Shown: positions 9,690 through 20,481, counted from the stretch's first letter. The stretch: 64,000 nucleotides of DNA from Sciurus carolinensis (GCF_902686445.1 NC_062213.1:3717241-3781240); one strand, 5' to 3'. The notes: generated by a model from the letters alone, not told the origin. Translations and numbers: made by a program.

Positions 9690-10173
9690 AAGCTTCGCAT
9701 TCGGTTAATAACTTAAAGAGCCAGGCCGCGAGGCTGGGGCGGGCGTGCGCTGGCAGGACGCGGCCCCCTCGCGCCGGGTGCAGAGCTCGCCCCGGCGGGG
9801 CCGGTCCTGCCCGGCGCCCCGCGCGCGCCGGGAGCGCCCGGCGGGGCCCCGCCGCCCCCCCCACTCCCGGCCGCCCCCCGCCGCCCCCAGCTCCGCGGCG
9901 CGTCAGGCCGCCCGGGTGCCCGGCCCCGCCCCGCCCGCAGGCCCCGCCCCGCCCGCAGGCCCCGCCCCGGCCCGCCGGCCCCGCCCGCCGCCCCGCCCCC
10001 GCCCCTCCCCCGCCCGCCGCCTCCGCCCGCCGCCGGCCGCGTCGGGTAAACCTGTTTGGCGACGCGGCCGCGCCGGGGCGGATCGTGCGGCCGGCGGCTC
10101 CCTCGCGGCTCGCGGCGTCGGGGCCCGTGGCGCGGCGGCCGGCCCTCGGCCCCGGAGCCTCGGCGGCGCCACC
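9690..10173 (+). promoter_or_regulatory. AGO2: AGO2 CpG-island promoter and 5' UTR region
   Basis: The sequence becomes extremely GC- and CpG-rich from about 9700 and stays so to about 10660. Many GC boxes (CCCCGCCCC type, Sp/KLF binding) crowd 9920-10015, including an 18-bp tandem unit at 9922-9970. No TATA box is seen near the ATG, as expected for a dispersed-start housekeeping promoter. A FOX-like GTAAAC at about 10046 lies in a small less GC-rich interruption. The exact start site and 5' UTR length cannot be read from sequence. The island covers exon 1 and the first ~450 bp of intron 1. Confidence 0.8.
9922..9970 (+). repeat. 18-bp GC-box tandem repeat
   Basis: The unit GGCCCCGCCCCGCCCGCA occurs at 9922-9939 and 9940-9957, with a partial third copy at 9958-9970. 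Each unit holds overlapping GC boxes, so copy number would change the number of Sp/KLF sites in the AGO2 promoter. Confidence 0.85.
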
Positions 10174-10195
10174 ATGTACTCGGGAGCCGGCCCCG
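10174..10195 (+). CDS. AGO2: AGO2 coding exon 1 (N-terminal residues 1-7 plus first base of codon 8)
   Basis: AGO2 is the guide-RNA-binding endonuclease of RISC, which cleaves or represses mRNAs paired to miRNA or siRNA in the cytoplasm. This exon reads MYSGAGP plus one base, identical to the first seven residues of mammalian AGO2, and AGO1, AGO3 and AGO4 do not start this way. The ATG lies in GCCACCATGT, with A at -3, a good Kozak context. The donor G|GTGAGT at 10195/10196 is near perfect and leaves phase 1, matching the phase of exon 2. The exon sits in a CpG island typical of a housekeeping promoter. The transcription start was not located. The frame stays open upstream to an ATG at 9745, so the choice of start rests on homology and Kozak context, not on an upstream stop. 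The tiny size and GC-rich surroundings make this exon easy for gene finders to miss. Confidence 0.93.
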
Positions 10196-10207
10196 GTGAG
10201 TGCTCGC

Positions 10208-10262
10208 GCGGCGGGCGGCGGGCGGCGGCGGCGGCGGGCGGCGGGCGGCGGGCGGCGGGCCG
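10208..10262 (+). repeat. GGC/GGCGGGC low-complexity tract just inside intron 1
   Basis: A run of GGCGGGC and GGC units starts about 12 bases after the exon 1 donor. The RNA-sense strand is G-rich and could form G-quadruplexes or R-loops at the start of the transcript. It reads as poly-Ala/Arg in chance frames. Confidence 0.85.
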
Positions 10263-10659
10263 GGGTCCTTCGCCGCCGCCCCGCGCCCGGCCTGCTCTCC
10301 GCGGGCGGACAGGGCCTCGCGCGGCCTGCGCCCGGCGCTCGGGCCTGGTCCCCGGCCGCCGCGCGCCTAGGCCCAGGCGGCGCCCGGCCCGCGCCGCGCC
10401 CGGTCTGAGGGTCGCGGGCCCCGCGCGGGGCGCCGGGGGGCGGGGGCGCGGGCGGGGGGCGCGGGGCGGCTGCGCCCGCGCGCGGCGAGCCTGGAGCGCT
10501 GCTTCCGTTTTCCTCTCGGGCCCGCACTTCGTAGGCCCCTTCTCCGAGGGAAAGTCTGGAAATGCTGGATTTCGCCCAGTTGGTGGTAGTTGGACCGCAG
10601 GCTGAGGGATGGAGCGGCCCCGCGCCCCGCGCCCCAGCGCCGCTCATTTTCATGCCAGA

Positions 10660-12221
10660 CACGCCGTCTTATTCAAGTGCTAATTGCCTTGTACGATTTA
10701 CTAGGAGAGGTGGGGAGACGCGTTGGTTTCTTTTAGCACCCCTTCTTACTACTCAGCCTCGCTCTGCTTGGAAAAGTTCCAAAAAACTTAAACCAATAAC
10801 ACATTTTTTTTTCTTTTTCGGTTTCAATGCGGAGTGGAAGGGCCGTTTACTTGCAGGGCCAAGAAAACGGTGAAGTGTTCTAGGGCTTTTTTGCCTGCTC
10901 CCGCCAGGCACGTGGCTCCTAAATTTCCCGGCACTTGGACTGGGCATTCCCTGCTCCCCTTTGTCCGCCACGCTCCAGCCTGCCGCCTGCCCCACAAGTC
11001 CCCGCCTGTGTACCTGGTCCAGTGCTAGGTGGTTCACATCCCGGGCCTCTCCAGACCTTCTCCAAATTGTGGGTCTAGAAGCCTGCCCGATCCACTCGGT
11101 TCCCTTAATGGTGGCCCCACTGCTGTGTCTGTACACAATTAGCTCTGTGCCTTGTGAATTCTGAGTGCCTTGGGTTTTTTTTTTTTTTTTTTCCTTGATG
11201 TCACTTAGCTGCTTCAAGACTCTCTGACCAACTTTTAAACCCTCAAGGGCCCTCAGCAGTTTGATTGAAGAATGTTTAACCCTGCACCTAGAAGGTGCCA
11301 CAGTCCTAATTGCAAATGTTGGCCTCTGGAGACCCTGGCAGTCAGCCCCCTAACTGTGAAGTGGACTGGGCAGCCCTGCCGTGTAATGTGAGAATCTTCT
11401 AGAGCAGAGTTGCAAAGGAACCCCGCAGATGTTAGCCATGGAGCTGTACATTTTTCAGATTATCAGCTTTAAAGTTGAAGGCCCAGAAAATGTGAGGAAC
11501 CTTGAGGAAGGTCAGGCTTGGATTCTGTGTTTTATGTGTTGATCCATTCAGCTTGTTGAACTTTGTGGAGCGCCTTCATTTTGAAGGCAGGCAGCAGAGG
11601 CTCAGAGAGGTTAAGAACTCTGCCAAGGTCATGGAGCCAGGAGCATTAGAACAATCTGCCTGGCTCCACTCCTGAGCTGATTTTCTGAACCCTCCTTAGA
11701 GAAAGTGGCTCTCAGTCCCTTTTGACCTTGACCCACAGTAAGAAATACACCTCTTAGGTCTAGACTAGATCAGCCCACGCTGCGTACTCATGAGAACTTC
11801 AGGAAGAGGCATTGAGGCTTGCTATGTGTACCTGCACCAGGCTGTTGACTTATCTGTGGCACACTGCTTGAAGATGGCTTTTGTGCTGTGGGCCTCTGCC
11901 TGGTGGCCTTGTGGGGACTCCTGTTAGCCAGCTTTGATGGGGAAAATAAATGTCTGCAGGATAATTCCTAGCTAATGGCAGGACAGGATTGAGCCCAAGT
12001 TCCAGGTGTACAAATGTGCTATAATTATGCAGTTCATTTTTTTTTTAACACACTAAGGCTTTTAATTTTGTTTAAAAGGAATTTTTGGAATAGAATCTCT
12101 TCAGTGAGACTCCTTCTAATATTTTGTTTCGTAATTTAGAATCTTAATTGGATCTGAATTGTAGAAAACTTAGATAGTTCTAGTTGTAATACACCTACTA
12201 CGCTACTTAGTAAATTCATTT
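10660..12221. other. 5' intron 1, mostly single copy
   Basis: Contains a pyrimidine stretch (about 10803), a poly-T run at 11174-11192 without an attached SINE, and a MIR at 11560. Nothing else recognised. Confidence 0.5.
11560..11700 (-). repeat. MIR (minus)
   Basis: GAGGCTCAGAGAGGTTAAGA, CCAAGGTCATGGAGCCAGGA and the following CTGCCTGGCTCCACTCCTGA match the reversed MIR consensus well. Confidence 0.75.
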
Positions 12222-12328
12222 TTATTTTTTATTTTTATTTTTATTTTTTTTTGTGGTGCTGGGAATTGAACGCAGGGCCTTGTGCTTGTGAGGTAAGCAC
12301 TCTACCAACTGAGCTATATCCCCAGCCC
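12222..12328 (-). mobile_element. ID SINE (minus)
   Basis: (ATTTTT)n tail, GTGGTGCTGGGAATTGAACG, CCAACTGAGCTATATCCCCA. TSD-like AGTAAATTCATTTTTA / AGTAAATTAATTTTAA flank it. Confidence 0.94.
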
Positions 12329-12381
12329 AGTAAATTAATTTTAAAAATGGAGTTCACAGTAGATTTATATTACATCTTTTA

Positions 12382-12409
12382 CAAAAAAAAAAAAAAAAAA
12401 AAAAAAAAA
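12382..12409. repeat. Isolated poly-A tract
   Basis: A run of about 27 A without a recognisable SINE body upstream. Confidence 0.9.
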
Positions 12410-12559
12410 GTTGCATATGTGAAACTGATATTTGGTTGGTTGTCAGTTAGGAATGTTACCGTTTTTTCATTTTTCCAAACCATTGAAAAGAGAATAGGTT
12501 GATTCTGCACTGACCCTGAAACTTAATAGATGAATCGATTATTTGTGGGCTCCCCTGGC

Positions 12560-12752
12560 TCCCAGTACTGGGGATGGAAGTTGGAGGCCTGTGCCTGTTA
12601 GGCAAGTGCTCTGTCACTGAGCTACATACCAGCCCCTGTTTTTTAATTTTTAATTTTGAGATAGGAACTTGTAGGTTGCCCAGCTGACCAGAAACTTGTG
12701 ATCCTCCTGCCTCAGTGACTGGGAATACACGCATGTGCCACCAGAATGCTAC
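12560..12752 (-). mobile_element. B1-dID SINE (minus)
   Basis: CCAGTACTGGGGATGGAAG, CTGTCACTGAGCTACATACC, TTTTGAGATAGGAACTTG, GATCCTCCTGCCTCAGTGAC. Confidence 0.88.
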
Positions 12753-13261
12753 CCACTGTGTCCCCCATTTAGAGACCTTAAGTGGTATCTAAAGATTGTT
12801 TCCTCCAAGGGAAACAATCTGAGGGTTTTGCCTACTTAATGTTATACCCTTTTGGGTTTGCTACAAAGTAACCTCTGTGATACCTGAGTCCTAGTGAGAG
12901 TTGTCTAAACAGGATCTTGTCTAAACAGGAAGTCAAGATGGCTTTTATTGGTGCTTTCTGGTGCCACTTAATTTTTTCCAAACCCCATTTCTCCCGAACT
13001 CTGAGTTGTCCAGTTGTCCCAGCATGGATATGAGGAGCTCTCCCAGTGATGGTACCCGTTTCCCAGGGCAGTGCTTCTGCCTGTGTCACAGCAATGCTGC
13101 CCTGGACCCGAAGGCATGGCAGTATGGCTCTATACAGGGCAGTCTCCCTTCCGCCTGTCTGCAAGAGCTTCAACTCCTAAAAACTGCTGTTTTCAGAAGT
13201 AGCGGTATTTTTTCAAGTTGTGATTTGTGCATTGATATATTGTTTTGTTTTACACCTGCCC

Positions 13262-13424
13262 TCACCCCCACTTTGGAGGAGTACCCAGGGTGCTCTACCA
13301 TCGAGTGACACCCCCATCCCTTTTTGAGACAGTCTCTTGCTGAGTTGCTGAGGCTGGCATCAAATTTTTAGTCCTCCTGCCTCAACCTCCCCAGTGCCTG
13401 GCATTATAGGCAGGGCCCCTGCTG
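13262..13424 (-). mobile_element. B1-dID SINE (minus)
   Basis: GTACCCAGGGTGCTCTACCA, TTTTTGAGACAGTCTCTTGC, CCTCCTGCCTCAACCTCCCC. Confidence 0.85.
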
Positions 13425-13738
13425 GAGGCTATATTGGATGTTTTAACAAGGGTTATTTATGAGTTAAGCAACATTCTACTGTAGTGTGCCAGTCTGATAA
13501 AATGTGTTTTTATTTTATGAATTGTTACTGTGAACTTTGAAATGCAACACTTGATTTGTTAAAAAGAGATACTATTGTGAAATAATTTGAAGAACATAAC
13601 AGTGGAGTGACTAGTACAAAACTTGCCCGTTTCTTTCTCACAGGCTTCAGTGGTTGCCACAGTTTGTACCTTTGCTGGCTCCCCTGGCTTTTTTTTTTTT
13701 CTTTGTGGACTATTTTTTTTTTTTAATTTGCACATAAA

Positions 13739-13841
13739 CACAATACCTTCATTTTATTTATTTTATTGGTGCTGAGGATCAAACCCAGGGCCTCCCCACG
13801 TGCTAGGCAAGCACTCCACCACTGGGCCCCGACCCAGCCGC
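13739..13841 (-). mobile_element. ID SINE (minus), squirrel tail type
   Basis: CACAATACCTTCATTTTATT is the reversed GGTATTGTG tail; then GGTGCTGAGGATCAAACCCA and CTCCACCACTGGGCCCCGAC. Confidence 0.94.
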
Positions 13842-14195
13842 TTTGCGAATGTCTTTACAGCAGGTTTGAGTCCTGCACTTCTTTCCACGTGTCCATGGCA
13901 CATGGAGGCCAGGGCAGTCCTAGACATGACGCGTGCCATTGTCACACAAGTTGGCTGTTACTTCTCATTCTCTCAGGGACATGCTTACAGTTGATTGTTT
14001 TATATCCTGGATTTTAATAAAAGTTATGCATAAATGGGTTTCTGTCTTCTAAGGCATTTTACTGAGTCCTTGAAAACTAGCCCCCCCCTTGTCCTTTCTT
14101 TTAACTTGTTACAAACATTTAAGTTCTTAGAAGTATCTTTTCTTCAGAATAGCCATCTCCTTCCTCCTCCTCTTTCCTTCCTTTTTTCTTTCTTT

Positions 14196-14373
14196 CAGTT
14201 GAACCCAGGGGCAATTTGCCACCAAGCCACATCCCTAGCCCTTTTTGGTTTTTATTTTGAGACAGGGTCTTGCTTAGGGCCTCCCTAAGTTGCTGAGGCT
14301 GGCCTCCAACTTGCCATCCTCCTGCCTCGCCTCCTGAGCTGCTGCGATTAAGGGCACTTCTGTGCCCAACCCA
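14196..14373 (-). mobile_element. B1-dID SINE (minus)
   Basis: TTGAACCCAGGGGCAATTTG, TTTTGAGACAGGGTCTTGC, TCGCCTCCTGAGCTGCTGCG. Confidence 0.9.
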
Positions 14374-15960
14374 ATTTTATTTACTCGGTTCTACAAAGAA
14401 CCCTGCATTCACAATTCTTAGTTTCCCTGCTCCTTTGAGGCTGAATGGGGACAGTGCTGTGGTCGTCACTCCAGTACACTCTCCTCAAGTGTCTTTGCGG
14501 ACAGGTCATGCTGCCTTTCATCACAGGTGCAGCGGAGTCCTCCTCATGTGGCACTCAATAGAAGAAAATAGAAATGACACTTGTGGACTTGAAATCATTC
14601 AGAGAAGATGGATCTCCCCTCTCCCACTTTGGGGGCTGAGGCTACCTCTGTAGCATGAGGTGGGGTCCAGCCCCCCCAACTGTGCCCCTTATCTTTCCCC
14701 ACTGTCCCCTGCTCTTGGCAGCTTCATCCCACCTGACTCCCTATCTTCTCATTGAGTGTCGCCAGCCCACACCCATGCTGGCTGAGTCCCAGCGGTGCCA
14801 TGGCTGTGGCATGTCCTTTTCACTCTGCCACTTAAAATCAAGCTCTTGGTGTGATGAAATGTCATCGAGCTACTCTCTTCTAATTTCTTTCTCCACCTTT
14901 TCCCCCCAAAAGTTTAAGAACCTGAAATCACTGTTTGTTCTCTGGTCCCTTAGTCTTTGTGACCAAGTAACCGTGCCCTTCTGGTTGATCTTTCAGTAGA
15001 GCTGTACCATGACCGCAGCTTGCCCTCTAACCTGGGGACTTGTGTAAGTACAATGGGCACTCCTAATTGTTCCCTGGGACCGCAGGCACATGCGGGGACC
15101 ATGGGCAGATTTGGGTCCTGGTCCCTGACTGAGGCTGGCACAGCTCAGAGGTGGGGGGCCTGCACCTTTGACCCCCACTCCTCCGTGCTCCTGCGCTTCC
15201 CGGGGCTTCACCGGGGTCCAGGGTGTGCAGGTGACTCTGCTGTGTGCTAGGAGGAGGAACTGGAGTCCCACTTCCAGCCTCTCTCCTCCAAGCACCGGAT
15301 TGGAATCTGGTCACCAGCTCCAGCCCTGTCCTTCACTTATGCAGTGTGGGCAGTTCGTCCCCTGTAATGGCTGGGAGTCTGACCAGGATGGCTCATTCTC
15401 TTTCCATCTACCCCCAGGGCCAAAGGCCAAGGAGAGCTGCACATTTCCTCATCATCATGAGACCATTCTGGTGGGGTGGCTGTCACCTAAGATTTGAGAG
15501 AGAAGGCCGCTCAAGGCCCAGCAGGAATGGCCAGAGCTGGGGTCAAATCCAGCGGGCAGTGCTCAGCTCCCTGCCACCATGCTGCGCTGCCTGCAGAAGT
15601 TCTGTGTGTCCATATAGACCTTGGGTTCCAGAGTTGGGTGTGTCTGAGAAGCACTGTGCTGCCTTAACACTGAGTGGGATGTCGAGGTGCAAAGAGCGGC
15701 ACCTTCCCGCCACATGCACACAAAGGTACCAGTGCCTCCATGGCTGCTGGCCCCAGATCCCTGACTTTCCTGACTCTGGGGGACTCACTGACACAGATGC
15801 GTCCCTGGGAAGGACAGGCAGCTCAGGATGGGAGCACTTGCTGTCCAGGAAGCAGGAGGTCAGAGCAGGTGAGGTTGTGGTGCTCTGGAGGTGGGTTTTG
15901 CGGGGAGGAAATGGGGTTTGATAGCTGGGCAGCACTAGTTGTCCAAAGAACTGGGGCCTT
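14374..15960. other. Single-copy intron 1 sequence
   Basis: No repeat family recognised. Open frames such as 15244-15921 (+) show no domain and no splice-flanked conservation I can judge. Confidence 0.5.
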
Positions 15961-16215
15961 GGGGCTGGGGCTGGGGCTCTATGGTAGAGCACTTGCCTAG
16001 CATGTGTGAGGCACAGGGTTTGATCCTCAGCACTGCATAAAAAAATGAATAAATAAAAGGTATTGGGGCTTGGGGAGATAGCTCAGTTGGTAGAGTGCTT
16101 GCCTTGCAAGCACATGGCCCTGGATTCAATCCCCAGCACCATAAATAAATAAATAAGTAAATAAATAAATAAAGGTATTGTGTCCATCTACAACTAAAAA
16201 TTTAAAAAAAAATAA
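15961..16215 (+). mobile_element. ID SINE (squirrel tail type) split by a second ID
   Basis: The outer ID runs 15961-16064 and resumes at about 16165-16215 with GGTATTGTGTCCATCTACAA. The repeated AATAAATAAAAGGTATT / AATAAATAAAGGTATT on each side is the TSD of the inner element. Confidence 0.9.
16065..16160 (+). mobile_element. ID SINE of the AGATAGCTCAG lineage, nested
   Basis: GGGGCTTGGGGAGATAGCTC, GTGCTTGCCTTGCAAGCACA, TTCAATCCCCAGCACC and an (AAAT)n tail. It is inserted in the tail of another ID. Confidence 0.93.
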
Positions 16216-16230
16216 AATAAAAAAAAGAAT

Positions 16231-16448
16231 AGGGACCTGTCTTGGTGGCACATACCTGTACATCAGACTACTCTGGAGTCTGAGATAGGAGGATCACAAG
16301 TTCAAGGCCAGCCTGGGCAACTTAGTAAGTCCCTGTCTCAAAAAAAAAAAAAAAAAGGGCTGGGGATGTATCTCAATGGCAGGGCACTTGCCTAGCATGT
16401 GTGAAGCCCTGGGTTCAATCCCTAGGACCACACACACCAAAAAAAAAA
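16231..16448 (+). mobile_element. B1-dID SINE
   Basis: GACCTGTCTTGGTGGCACAT through GTCCCTGTCTC plus poly-A (B1), then GGGCTGGGGATGTATCTC...GGGTTCAATCCC (ID half with a full-length head). Confidence 0.94.
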
Positions 16449-18367
16449 GGGTGGGAGGGATTGGACTCAGGGAATTTTTGTCATGAACCCTGGACAGCTG
16501 AGCATGCTCTCCTGGGAGACAGTGGCATGAGACCCTCCTACTCTGAGAGAGTGGTGGCAGGAGGGGTGTCTGGAGCCTTGGGAACACGCAAAGATGCCCC
16601 ATAGCCTGTGCGGGCATGCAGGGAAGGGCCACTCAGACTGGGAGAGGCTCCTGGGCCTCCCAGGCACATGGCGGGTCAGCTGGTCAGACTTGTTCTAGAA
16701 AGGCCATTCTAGTGGCATTGCGGGGGTAGGGGTGTGTGGCACCCCTGGGGGGCAGATGAAGGGTGGAAGTGGGGAGGAGAAGTTAAAGATGGGTACTCGC
16801 AACCTGAGAGGGCTTGCGGGGTGGGGGCTCTGAGGGGAGGAAGGGACAGGAGTCGTGCACCTGGCTCTCCACCGGGTCCCTGAGCGAGGGTAAGCGCTTG
16901 GAGCGATACTCTGCTGCTCTGTGGGAGGGGCCAGCTGAGGCTGCTTACTCAGGCTGGAGTCTTGTGTGCACGAAGCCAACCACCTAGGTAAGGGGCCCAT
17001 GTGTGGCCTCTGGCCTCCACCTAGCTAGCTCCATGGCCTGGACAAGTCTCTCCAAAAGACCCCCTTCCTTACCTGGAAGATGCAGGTGATAGTGCACCTT
17101 CCTGAGGGCTGGAAGGGTGAGACAGGTGACAGGCTGGCTCATCACTCAGGGGTGACTGTCACCCTGCCTTACCAGGGACTTTCTGCAGTTCTCTGGAGAA
17201 CCCAGCACAGGCCGCTGCCTGGAGGACACAGCCCACACATGACCTTGGGCCTGGGGGCACCTTCATCTCATAATGTCATCTCTGGGGATACTTGGAGGAG
17301 CAACTAGTGTGCTGTGATGCTGTGGGCGGTGACATGGTTAGCATGTGAATACCCAAGGATCCACAGGCTTGGGGAGTGGGGTGCGGGGCTGAGTGGTGTG
17401 GGCAGAGGCTGGGGGTGGGAGATGTGGTGGTGGGCGGGTAGGGCTCCAGGGTCAGTGAGACTGCACCTGGGGGCCCCCAGCTGGCCTCAGTCAGGCACAC
17501 CAGCCCTGGGCAGGGGCTCCAGAGGCTCCTGAAGGCCCAGGGAGTGGGCTTTGCCTGTCCCAGATGATTGCTCTTAGGTGGAGCTTGGGGCCCTCTGGTG
17601 CTGGAAGTGGGGATGGGCAAAGGAGGTAGGAAATGGGTCAGAGCCAGGTCCATAGGACACGCGGGCACAGCCTGAGAGCAGGATCATATCCCAGAGGACA
17701 CAATTCTAGAGGTGCAAGTTGGGTATCCCAGAGAGGACTCTGGTGGACTGAAAGTTGTCAGTTGATCTGTGCTCCTTTTCAGAAAAAGCTTAAAAGTCTG
17801 ACGATTGGGCTTGGGTACTGTGTGTGCTGTGATGTGTGGCTCCTGTACCATGAGCAAACCTGAGGAGACCTCCTGGGAGTTGTCGCTGGGGTTGAGCAAG
17901 TGCAGCAGGGACTGGCCGCATCTGTTTTTAAGACCCTGTAGCCCCAAACAAACAGAATTCTAGCAAGGTTTAGACAGTCAGGCTCGGAAGCCTGGGTGGC
18001 TCCTGACGGGGTCCCTTGCTGCGAGTGACACCCTCTCCTGAGTGTTCTTCTGCAGCATGACGCAGTGGCAGTGTTTTTGTGGCTCTCAAGCTATCTTGGT
18101 GCTTCCACTCTGAACTGTAGGGTATACTTTGTGTGGCGAAGCCGACAACTAGAAACTTTTGGCAGTTACACATAAAAAGTTCAAAAAAGCCAAGGTTCAC
18201 GGGTCATAGTCCATCATTGGAGATGTTTTGTCAGGTTTACTCCTAAAGTAAGATAATACAGCCATTGGAATTTTATCTCACAACCTGATGACCATCTGTT
18301 GGAGGAGCTTTAACCCAGTGTGCTTGTTCTGATGGCTGAGGACCCACTGGGGTGTCCTGCTGGGGTT
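16449..18367. other. Single-copy intron 1 sequence
   Basis: GC-moderate DNA with no recognised repeat or gene. Confidence 0.5.
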
Positions 18368-18380
18368 CCTTCCTGGACTT

Positions 18381-18469
18381 TTTTTTGGGGGGTGGTGGTG
18401 CTGGGGATCGAACCCAGGCCTTGTACTTGCAAGGCAAGCATTCTACCAACTGAGCTGTCTCCCCAGCCC
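18381..18469 (-). mobile_element. ID SINE (minus), left member of a pair
   Basis: GGTGGTGCTGGGGATCGAAC, TTGCAAGGCAAGCATTC, CCAACTGAGCTGTCTCCCCA. It shares one outer TSD with the next ID. Confidence 0.95.
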
Positions 18470-18482
18470 AAGAAATATACTC

Positions 18483-18579
18483 TTTTTTTTTTTTTTCCCC
18501 CATGGTGCTGGGGATTTGAACCCAGGGCCTTGTGCTTGCAAGGCAAGCACTCTACCAACTGAGCTATATCCCCAGCCCT
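18483..18579 (-). mobile_element. ID SINE (minus), right member of a pair
   Basis: Poly-T, ATGGTGCTGGGGATTTGAAC, GCAAGCACTCTACCAACTGA. The 13-bp repeat CCTTCCTGGACTT (18368-18380 and 18580-18592) flanks the pair as a whole. Confidence 0.95.
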
Positions 18580-18592
18580 CCTTCCTGGACTT

Positions 18593-20480
18593 TGATAGCA
18601 GGAGGGCCCTGCAACTGGAGCTCAGATAGATGCTCAAGCCTTGGGGTCAGCCTTGCTTTGCCTGAGCTCATTCAGGACAGGGAGGGGGCTGGTGTTGGTG
18701 AGTGTAGGGTGCTCTCTGGGCACTGTGGCTGCCTCTGAGTCTCAGTTACAGTGACTGCTGCTCCCTTCCTGTGGCACTTGATGTGCTGGGAGTCCTTGAC
18801 ACAGTTCTCACCTGAGCAGTGTCCCCACACGTGCGGCCACGTAGATGGGAGAGCTGTGAATGAGGAAGCCGTGCCAGGCTGCCAGTGACGACAGTGTTCC
18901 CAGACTTTGATCTAGCAGGTGGTTGCGTCATTTAACAGAGTGATGGAAGGAAAGAGTTGGGGAGCAGAGGAGGAGCCAGGGACAAGGAGGTGCACTTGAA
19001 GAAAGCCAGGTGTCAAGGGCCCTGAGCCTGCCCTCAGCACGACACAGTGAGCCGGCTCCCTGGCAAGCCAGGTGCCTCTCTTCACCTCTTGGGTCTCCAG
19101 TCTCCTCTGGGAGCGTGAAGAGCATGTGGGGGAATTTTGATCAGGTGGGGCTGATGCAGGCCCACTGTAGTTGCTCACAGCTCGTGGCCAGGAGGAAGTG
19201 CTGCTAGTCTGTACTGCTTCTCCTGCCCCCTCTTGCTGTTTACCCTGCAGGTGCAACAGAAGGAAAGCAGGGCTCCTGCCCACGGCTGTGCTCCACTGCT
19301 GACCTCTGGGTCTTGTCTTTGAAGGAGGGAGGAGTGGAGACCAGATCTCAGCTGGGCAGCATTTGCTGAGAGCCTGTTGTGCCTGTGCTGCTTTGTGAGG
19401 TGTGACTCCGATGTGAGAGCATGGCACCAATGCCCGGGCCCCAAGGCCTGCCTGGTGGACCTCAGGGCTGTGGCGCTCCTGCAGTTGGATGCTGGCTGGA
19501 GCTGTGGACCAGCCTTGCCTACACAGAGGGTGGGGAGCACTGCTGAAAGAGTGCCATGTCATGTTCCCAGATCACAGCACTGTCACAGCTGGGCGGGGCT
19601 GAAGGGCAGTGCACTGTGTGGTTTCCCTGCAGTGGGTCTAGATCAGCCGCTGGCTGACCTCGTTCCCCCTCCAGGTGCTGCTGCTCGCTGAATGTTAAAA
19701 TGGGTGACTTGATTTGAGTGTGATCGCATTAGCCTTGGGAGTTTCTCCGCACCTGAGACAGGCATCCAGGGCTTTGGGGGAGGTCCGGTCCGGAGCACAC
19801 CCAGTGGGAGAGGTCCCTGTTCTGCTGACTGCCCTGAGGAGCGCAGTGTGTTCTCTTGAAGTGCTCTGGGACATTTGAGGACCCTCTGGATGCAGCTGGC
19901 CAAACCAGCACCTGGCAGTGGAATGTAGGAACTAGGATGGCTGCCCAGATAGAAGGTGGGAATGCTGGTTGGAAGACCCCATCTGCAAGGGACTTGAAAG
20001 GCAGGGTGGATGCCAGCTTAAAAGGAGCAATGGAGAAGAGGCCTTGGCACCGTGTGCTGGGGACCGACACTCCAAACTCGCCACGCTCAAGGAAGTAGCA
20101 GGTGTGTCTGGCGCCTACTGCAGGAGAAAGCCTGTGTGTTGGGAGGGGGTCCCTGGAGCCAAGAGCAAGGACTGGAGGTGGAGGAGTAAGGGAGGCCAAG
20201 CACACAGTGCGCAGCTGCAGCGAGGTAGGGCCCAGGTGTGGCTCGACTTGGATGGGAGGCTCCCAGGAGGGGCCTGGCAGGGTTGGGCACCAGCTGACTG
20301 TACTGCTGCGGTGAGAGTAGACTAAGGGGTGGGGTGAAAGCAGGGAGACCTGCCTGCAGGAGGCATCAGAGAGGTCACCGTGCTGGGACTGGCCTACCAG
20401 GCCTGCTCAGGACCTGGAAGAGCATGTGTGCACGCTCCCCGCCCTCCAATGTCCATGTGGCTCCTCTTGCTGCTATTTTA
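18593..20480. other. Single-copy intron 1 sequence
   Basis: No repeat or gene recognised. The 216-residue minus frame at 18912-19562 has no family features. Confidence 0.5.
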
Positions 20481-20481
20481 T

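Noticed and set aside
9659..10408. 249-codon plus frame over AGO2 exon 1
   Set aside because: Out of frame with the conserved MYSGAGP start; a composition artefact.
9334..10662. 442-codon minus-strand open frame across the AGO2 CpG island
   Set aside because: Pure Gly/Ala/Arg/Pro composition antisense to the AGO2 promoter. Long frames arise where stop codons are rare in GC-rich DNA, and no domain is visible.
11174..11192. Poly-T at 11174 as a SINE
   Set aside because: No B1 or ID body follows on either side.
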